Below are positions 6,109-10,413 of a stretch of 10,413 bases of DNA, in pieces. Numbering within the stretch: position 1 is the first letter of the stretch; every line of letters begins with the position of its first letter. The stretch lies in assembly GCA_036388295.1 (NCBI GenBank), contig DASVSC010000146.1, positions 1-10,413 on the forward strand, read 5' to 3'. This DNA is from RYN-431 sp036388295 (GTDB lineage: Bacteria; Planctomycetota; Phycisphaerae; Tepidisphaerales; Tepidisphaeraceae). Under the pieces are notes generated by a model. It saw nothing but the letters and a program-made list of their open reading frames with translations. It searched no databases and had not been told where the DNA came from. The translations under genes and the position numbers were made by a program.

Positions 6109-7008
6109 ATGAACGACGCGATCGAGATCGACGCTGTGCGCAAAGTCTTCGGCGACTTCACCGCCGTCGACGCGCTGTCGCTGAACGTCCCCGCCGGCAC
6201 CCTGTGCGGCTTCATCGGCCCGAACGGTTCGGGCAAGACGACCACGCTGCGCCTGATCATGCGCATCTACGCGCCCGACAGCGGCACGGTGCGCGTCCTG
6301 GGCGAAGCCCGCCACGGGCCGGCCGACGACCGCGTGGGGTATCTGCCCGAAGAGCGCATGCTCTACAAGTCCATGCGCGTCGGCGAGGTGCTGACGTACT
6401 TGTCGCGCCTCAAAGGCCACAAGCCCGCTCGGCGTGAGATCGACGAATGGCTGGAAAAGCTCGCCCTGCCGGGCGTGGCCCGGCGGCGTGTGCAGACGCT
6501 GTCCAAGGGGCAGACGCAGAAGATCCAACTCATCGCCGTCCTGATCGCCCGGCCGCAACTGGTGCTCTTGGACGAGCCGTTCAGCGGCCTGGACCCCGTC
6601 AACAGCGACGTCATGCGCGACGCCATCCTTGACCTCAAACGCCAAGGCACCACCGTGCTGTTCAGCACGCATGACATGAGCAGTGCCGAAAAGCTCTGCG
6701 ACCGCATCGTGATGATCTACAAAGGCAAAAAAGTAATGGACGGCACCGTCGCCCAAATCCGCGCCGGCCACAGCACCAATACGCTGCGCGTCCGCGTAAC
6801 GCACGGCAACACGCCGTTCGAAGGCCTTCCCGGCGTCGCCCGGGCGATGGCCGTCGGCGATCATCATGAGCTGCAGCTGCTCCCGGCCACCGACCCGCAA
6901 ACCGTCCTCGGCGAGCTGCTTCGCCGCGGGCCGGTGGAACTGTTCGAAGTCGCCCGCCCCAGCCTGCACGATTTGTTCGTCCGCACCGTGAACGAAGGGA
7001 CGACATGA
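6109..7008 (+). CDS. ABC transporter ATP-binding protein (NatA-like, ABC-2 type)
   Basis: 299 residues. Walker A GPNGSGKT (37-44), ABC signature LSKGQ (131-135), Walker B LVLLDE (151-156) followed by PFSGLDPVN, and H-loop His188 in FSTHDM. In the Q-loop region LPEER (79-83) stands where many ABC proteins have a glutamine, a variant I associate with the NatA-like subgroup. A C-terminal extension of about 90 residues, reminiscent of DUF4162, ends HDLFVRTVNEG. The protein would power the membrane partner encoded next, with which it overlaps by ATGA, so the two are translationally coupled. The start at 6109 is chosen because the ABC domain begins at once (IEIDAVRKVFGDF) and a longer frame from 6043 would translate the hairpin repeat. 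No Shine-Dalgarno sequence is visible. The substrate is unknown; NatAB relatives export sodium and others export peptides or drugs. Confidence 0.95.
   Translation: MNDAIEIDAVRKVFGDFTAVDALSLNVPAGTLCGFIGPNGSGKTTTLRLIMRIYAPDSGTVRVLGEARHGPADDRVGYLPEERMLYKSMRVGEVLTYLSRLKGHKPARREIDEWLEKLALPGVARRRVQTLSKGQTQKIQLIAVLIARPQLVLLDEPFSGLDPVNSDVMRDAILDLKRQGTTVLFSTHDMSSAEKLCDRIVMIYKGKKVMDGTVAQIRAGHSTNTLRVRVTHGNTPFEGLPGVARAMAVGDHHELQLLPATDPQTVLGELLRRGPVELFEVARPSLHDLFVRTVNEGTT
6995..7000 (+). promoter_or_regulatory. Ribosome binding site of the permease gene
   Basis: AAGGGA ends 4 nt before the ATG at 7005, inside the ATPase coding end. It supports independent re-initiation at the ATGA junction. Confidence 0.5.
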
Positions 7009-8384
7009 GCAAGACACTGGTCATCGCGGTGCGCGAATACCTGGCGGCCGTGAAGACGAAGGGCTTTCTGGTCGGCCTGATTCTGATGCCGCTGCTGATG
7101 GGCGGCGGCGTGGTGATGCAGTCGTTTACGAAGGGGTTGGAAGACCCGACGCCGCGGACGATTGCCGTGCTCGACCGAACGCGGAACGAGGCGCTCTGGC
7201 CGGCGCTCAAGCAGGCGGCCGAGCGACGCCGTGAGACGGCCCAGCGCACGACGGCCCTCTATCACGTCGAACGCGTGGAGCCGCCGACGAACCAGGATGG
7301 CTTGGATGCCGCGCGGCTGGCGCTAAGCGACCGCATCCGCCGCGGCGAACTGACGGCGTTGCTGGAAATCGCGCCGAACGCGATGGAACGGCGTGACCCG
7401 CAACGGCCCGCGACCGCGCCGGCCATCAACATGCCCGCTGGCCTGGCACCGCCGGACATGGGGGCCGAGCCGGGCGACGAAGCGGCCGACGCCCTGTTTT
7501 TTACGACGAATCGCCCCGCCCTGGGCGAGCTGCGCGACTTCGTCCGCCGCGCCGTCGAGCCGCACGTCGTCGCCGCGCGGCTGGGCCAGTCGCCGGAAAC
7601 AGTTGAGGCCGTCGCCCGTTCGTCGCGCGAAATCCTCGTCTCTCGCGGCCTGGCCCGGCGGTCGCTGTCGAACGAGTTTTCCTTCGAACCACGCACGAAC
7701 GAAGTGGCCACGCTGATGCTGCCGGTGGCGATGGTCGTGGTGATGCTGATGGTGGTGCTGGTCGGTGCTAGCCCGCTGACGACGAACATTATCGAAGAAA
7801 AGCAGCTGCGCATCGCCGAAGTCCTCGTCGGCAGCGTCACGCCGTTCACGCTGATGCTGGGCAAGCTGCTCGGCGGCGTGGCGACCAGTTTGACGCTCGG
7901 CGCGATTTACATCGTCGGCGCGGCGGCGGTGGCGAACCAGCTGGGCCTGCTGGACGTGCTGTCGGTCGGCCTGGTGATCTGGTTCGTGGTCTTCACGGTC
8001 GTGGCCAGCCTGATGTACGGCGCGATGTTCGTCGTGGCCGGCTCGGCGGCGACGAACGTGAAAGAGGCGCAGGCACTGATGACGCCGATGATGCTCATCG
8101 TCGTGATGCCGATGTTCCTGGTCGGCCCGCTGATGAACGAGCCGCACGGCAAGATCGGTTTGTTCGGCACGTTCTTCCCGCTGACGGCCCCGCTGGTGAC
8201 GATGATGCGCCTGACCACGCCCCCGCCGATTGGCTGGTGGCAGCCGGTGCTGGCGCTGCTGAGCAGTGGGTTGATGACCGTCGTCCTGGTCTGGATCGCC
8301 GGCCGCGTGTTCCGCGCTGGTTTCCTGCTCCTGGGGCGGCCGGCGAAGTTCAGGGAGTTGATCGGGTGGATTGTGAAGGGATAG
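7005..8384 (+). CDS. ABC-2 type permease (NatB-like)
   Basis: 459 residues. TM1 at about 20-40 is followed by a large extracytoplasmic region (about 45-232). A cluster of membrane segments follows at about 235-257, 288-310, 318-345, 358-377, 387-402 and 412-434. The stretch IIEEKQLRIAEVLVGSV (262-278) with GKLLG (286-290) matches the conserved motif after TM2 in NatB-like permeases. It forms an exporter with the ATPase encoded just upstream (4-nt overlap). The extracytoplasmic loop contains a Pro/Ala-rich segment (about 130-160) that looks like a linker. The stop codon TAG (8382-8384) lies in the first unit of a heptamer-repeat hairpin, so the 3' end of the operon is formed by that repeat. 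The substrate cannot be read from the sequence. Confidence 0.93.
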   Translation: MSKTLVIAVREYLAAVKTKGFLVGLILMPLLMGGGVVMQSFTKGLEDPTPRTIAVLDRTRNEALWPALKQAAERRRETAQRTTALYHVERVEPPTNQDGLDAARLALSDRIRRGELTALLEIAPNAMERRDPQRPATAPAINMPAGLAPPDMGAEPGDEAADALFFTTNRPALGELRDFVRRAVEPHVVAARLGQSPETVEAVARSSREILVSRGLARRSLSNEFSFEPRTNEVATLMLPVAMVVVMLMVVLVGASPLTTNIIEEKQLRIAEVLVGSVTPFTLMLGKLLGGVATSLTLGAIYIVGAAAVANQLGLLDVLSVGLVIWFVVFTVVASLMYGAMFVVAGSAATNVKEAQALMTPMMLIVVMPMFLVGPLMNEPHGKIGLFGTFFPLTAPLVTMMRLTTPPPIGWWQPVLALLSSGLMTVVLVWIAGRVFRAGFLLLGRPAKFRELIGWIVKG

Positions 8385-8469
8385 TGGATAGTGGGCAGTG
8401 GGCAGGAAAGACAAAGCCTGTCTTCTTTCTGCCCACTGCCACCTGCCCACCGCCCACTCTCCCGCTATC
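8380..8469 (+). repeat. Hairpin of heptamer repeats, copy 2 (TAGTGGG/CAGTGGG variant)
   Basis: The left arm reads in 7-nt steps TAGTGGA, TAGTGGG, CAGTGGG, CAGG. The right arm, from about 8426, contains CTTTCTGCCCACTGCC and ends CCCGCTATC. The arms pair imperfectly; the right arm is about two units longer. The outermost GATAG (8380-8384) includes the permease stop codon, and its partner CTATC (8465-8469) overlaps the likely -10 box of the next gene. Confidence 0.8.
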
Positions 8470-8471
8470 AT
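8466..8471 (+). promoter_or_regulatory. Possible -10 box of the amidohydrolase gene, partly inside a repeat
   Basis: TATCAT matches TATAAT at 5 of 6 positions and ends 9 nt before the ATG at 8481, giving a leader of about 3 nt. Its first four bases are the outer end of the heptamer hairpin. No -35 is visible. Confidence 0.45.
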
Positions 8472-8480
8472 TGCCCGCGT

Positions 8481-9482
8481 ATGACCGCCGTCGCCGCCCC
8501 GCCCGACCACAACCTGCTCGGTCTCGACTATCACCGCCCTTGGCCGCGGCCGAAGGTGCGCGGGTGGGTCATCGACTATCACACGCACCTGTTCGCCCAC
8601 CGCCACCAGCAGCACTGGCTGCGCGTGAACCGGCACTTCGGCATCGACGCGTTCGTTACCATGACGCCGCTGGAAGAGGCGATGAGCGTCGCCCGCGATT
8701 TGCCCGGGCGCGTGCAGTTCATCGCGATCCCGAAATGGGGCGACACCACGCCCAACTGGGTCGACGACTGGCTGCGGCGGCTGGAAGCGTTTTACAACAT
8801 CGGCAGCCGGATCATTAAGTTCCACATGGCCCCCGGCACGATGGCGGCGCGCAACGCCACGCTGGAATCGCCCGGCATCCAGACGATCATGAAAGAGGCC
8901 GTCGCCCGGAACATGATCCTGATGACCCACGTCGGCGACCCCGACACCTGGTACCGCGACAAGTACACCGACCACGCCAAGTTCTTCGGCACGCGTGGCG
9001 ACCACTACCGCATCTGGGAAGACCAGCTTAAAGCCCACCGCGGCCACACGTGGATCGGCGCTCACCTCGGCGGCAACCCTGAAGACCCGGCCCGCCTGCA
9101 ATACCTGCTGGACACGTACCCCGATTTGTACCTGGACCTGTCGGCCACGCGCTGGATGGTGCGGGAAATCAGCGCCCGGCGGGACGTGATGCGCGACTTC
9201 GTCATCAAAAACGCCGACCGCCTTTTGTGGGGCAGCGACCAGGTCAGCGGCGACACGCGTGAGTTCGATTTCCTCGCCAGCCGCATGTGGTGCCACCGGA
9301 AGTTGTGGGAAACCGCGTACGTCGGCCCGAGCCCGGTGCTGGACCCGGACCTGGCCCAGGACGCGCAGCCGACACTGCGCGGCCTGGCGCTGCCGGACGA
9401 CGTGCTGCAGAAGATTTACCACGACAACACGGTGCGCGTGCTGGGCCGGCACGGGATTGTGTTTGATGAGCCCGTGGCGTAG
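8481..9482 (+). CDS. Metal-dependent amidohydrolase, Amidohydro_2 type
   Basis: 333 residues, TIM-barrel amidohydrolase (PF04909-like). The visible metal and catalytic residues are the HxH pair His34 and His36 in DYHTHL, Lys113 in IIKFH, His150 in MTHVGD, His195 in GAHLGGN and Asp253 in WGSDQ, so the active site looks intact. Tyr, Trp and Arg residues (157-178) between strands may shape the pocket. Family members hydrolyse or decarboxylate small cyclic or amide substrates. The substrate here is unknown and no pathway genes flank it. The start at 8481 is chosen because the upstream in-frame stretch from 8391 translates the heptamer repeat, and TATCAT precedes it closely. It has no Shine-Dalgarno sequence. 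A G-rich repeat element begins 8 bp after the stop. It is on the same strand as the ABC operon upstream and plsY downstream, but the repeats separate them. Confidence 0.9.
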   Translation: MTAVAAPPDHNLLGLDYHRPWPRPKVRGWVIDYHTHLFAHRHQQHWLRVNRHFGIDAFVTMTPLEEAMSVARDLPGRVQFIAIPKWGDTTPNWVDDWLRRLEAFYNIGSRIIKFHMAPGTMAARNATLESPGIQTIMKEAVARNMILMTHVGDPDTWYRDKYTDHAKFFGTRGDHYRIWEDQLKAHRGHTWIGAHLGGNPEDPARLQYLLDTYPDLYLDLSATRWMVREISARRDVMRDFVIKNADRLLWGSDQVSGDTREFDFLASRMWCHRKLWETAYVGPSPVLDPDLAQDAQPTLRGLALPDDVLQKIYHDNTVRVLGRHGIVFDEPVA

Positions 9483-9490
9483 GGCCTCTG

Positions 9491-9650
9491 GTTCCCTCTC
9501 CCTTGTACTCACGGGAGAGGGTTAGGGTGAGGGCCGGTGACGAAAGACGACTTCGGAACGAAGGCGGGCTGACGTTCGAAGCGGCCTGATCGAAGCCCTC
9601 ACCCTACCCGCGTGCCTGTGGCACCTCCCGGCCATACCGGGAGAGGGAAC
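9491..9650 (+). repeat. Inverted-repeat element, GGGAGAGGG family, complete copy B
   Basis: 160 bp with 12-bp perfect terminal inverted repeats (GTTCCCTCTCCC at 9491-9502, GGGAGAGGGAAC at 9639-9650). Inside, the left arm has a 9-bp hairpin (9494-9502 with 9513-9521) that overlaps a four-tract GGG motif (9513-9533). The right arm (9595-9650) starts GCCCTCACCCTACCC, complementary to the G-rich tract, and contains two small hairpins. The arms match copy A (1-169) almost exactly while the core 9537-9594 does not. It lies between the amidohydrolase stop and plsY and makes up most of that 244-bp gap. Confidence 0.9.
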
Positions 9651-9710
9651 TCCGCATGTCCTTCCGACGCTCGGTGCCTCATTGGCTCGATAGAACTTCT
9701 CGTTGCCCAA

Positions 9711-9719
9711 TGCTACAAC
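9711..9719 (+). promoter_or_regulatory. Extended -10 element of plsY
   Basis: TGCTACAAC, an extended -10 with TACAAC as the hexamer, ends 7 nt before ATG 9727. The predicted transcript starts about one base before the start codon. Confidence 0.5.
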
Positions 9720-9726
9720 GCACGGC

Positions 9727-10389
9727 ATGTCGCTGACCGCCCAGTTGTTGACCCTCGCCGCCGTCGCGTACTTCGTCGGGTCGATCCCGTTCGGCCTGCT
9801 CGTCGGGCGGGCCAAGGGGATTGACCCGCGCACCAGCGGCAGCGGCAACATCGGGGCCACGAATCTGGGCCGGCTGCTGGGCGGGAAGTATTTCGCGCTC
9901 GTGTTCGCGCTCGATCTGCTCAAGGGCTTGTTGCCGATGCTCGCGGCGGCGTATCTGGTGCGCGACTTGCTGACGCACGAAAAGCCGTACCTGCTTTGGA
10001 TGGCCGTCGGCGCGGCGGCCGTGCTCGGGCATTTGTTCCCGGTCTACCTGAAGTTCCAGGGCGGCAAAGGCGTGGCCACCAGCGGCGGCGTGGTGCTGGG
10101 ATTATGGCCGTTCCTGACGCTGCCCGGCTTCGGCGTGATCGGCGTGTTCCTGCTGGTGTTCGCCGTCACGCGCACCGTCAGCCTCGGCTCCCTGGCCGCG
10201 TCGGCGTCGTTCCCGTTTCTGTTCATCCTGATCGGCTGGACCCTGGAATGGCCGGTATTCGGCGAGCAACTGCCGCTGCTGATCTTCGGGACGTTTCTCG
10301 CCAGCCTGATCATCTACCGCCACCGCGCCAACATCGTGCGGCTGCTGAACGGAACGGAAGGGTCGTTCAAGAAGTCAGTGGGAAGTTGA
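9727..10389 (+). CDS. plsY: Acyl-phosphate:glycerol-3-phosphate acyltransferase PlsY
   Basis: 220 residues, integral membrane protein. It carries the three PlsY motifs: SGSGNIGATN (37-46), KFQGGKGVAT (109-118) and YRHRANIVRLLNGTE (197-211). Membrane segments alternate with these at about 3-24, 54-77, 88-108, 120-147, 150-172 and 181-197. PlsY transfers the acyl group from acyl-phosphate to glycerol-3-phosphate, giving lysophosphatidate, the first committed step of phospholipid synthesis; PlsX supplies the acyl-phosphate and is not in this window. The start at 9727 is preferred over an in-frame TTG at 9703 because TGCTACAAC lies just upstream and PlsY proteins usually start a few residues before the first TM. 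The last residues (SVGS) and the stop codon are encoded by a heptamer repeat, so the C-terminus has probably been altered by the repeat. Confidence 0.97.
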   Translation: MSLTAQLLTLAAVAYFVGSIPFGLLVGRAKGIDPRTSGSGNIGATNLGRLLGGKYFALVFALDLLKGLLPMLAAAYLVRDLLTHEKPYLLWMAVGAAAVLGHLFPVYLKFQGGKGVATSGGVVLGLWPFLTLPGFGVIGVFLLVFAVTRTVSLGSLAASASFPFLFILIGWTLEWPVFGEQLPLLIFGTFLASLIIYRHRANIVRLLNGTEGSFKKSVGS

Positions 10390-10413
10390 GAGTGGGAAGT
10401 GGGAAGTGCAGAG
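10377..10413 (+). repeat. Heptamer repeat arm, copy 3 (cut by the window end)
   Basis: The 32 bases from 10377 differ at a single position from the reverse complement of the right arm of copy 1 (6070-6100 plus one flanking base). It contains the stop codon of plsY (10387-10389). The partner arm should lie just past the window end. Confidence 0.85.

Noticed and set aside
7323..9512. 729-residue open frame on the minus strand
   Set aside because: It is antisense to the permease and the amidohydrolase, both of which have strong family motifs, and it runs through repeats. Its protein is Arg/His/Gln-rich without domains, an effect of high GC.
9491..9650. Insertion sequence
   Set aside because: It has terminal inverted repeats but no coding capacity for a transposase and no visible target duplication. 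It is kept as a non-autonomous repeat only.

Overview
The window looks like a chromosomal stretch from a GC-rich bacterium, most likely a member of the Planctomycetota (possibly Phycisphaerae) or a related PVC lineage. That placement is inference. It rests on high GC, a long glutamine-rich DUF4175-like membrane protein, start codons placed directly after TAGAAT/TACAAT boxes, and gaps filled by hairpin-forming repeats of the kind common in those genomes. No rRNA, tRNA, CRISPR array, transposase or phage gene was seen.

Layout. Positions 1-271 hold no gene: a repeat with a G-quadruplex-type arm, then a perfect 22-bp-stem GC hairpin. A minus-strand glycogen debranching enzyme gene (272-2179) and a plus-strand gene for a three-TM, Gln-rich coiled-coil protein (2388-4331) diverge from a 208-bp region containing a 22-bp perfect palindrome. 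A 390-bp convergent gap (4332-4721) is filled with repeats and contains a degenerate copy of the 3' end of the next gene. That gene is a minus-strand conserved protein of unknown function (4722-5297). After a divergent region with a CACGAAG-type inverted repeat come plus-strand genes for a small lipoprotein (5548-6012), an ABC-2 ATPase and permease pair overlapping by ATGA (6109-7008 and 7005-8384), a metal-dependent amidohydrolase (8481-9482) and the acyltransferase PlsY (9727-10389).

How the genes relate. Only the ABC pair is a clear functional unit (a NatAB-like exporter). The others look like ordinary housekeeping or conserved genes, each with its own promoter: glycogen metabolism, phospholipid synthesis, an envelope protein and a hydrolase.

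The unusual signal lies between the genes. At least five families of inverted repeats fill almost every gap, and a repeat arm starts within 0-33 bp of every stop codon except the internal ATGA junction. In three genes the stop codon itself lies inside a repeat. One repeat family has identical arms around unrelated cores, one shows a compensatory base change in its stem, and one overlaps the likely -10 box of the next gene. Several genes also appear to be read from leaderless or nearly leaderless transcripts.
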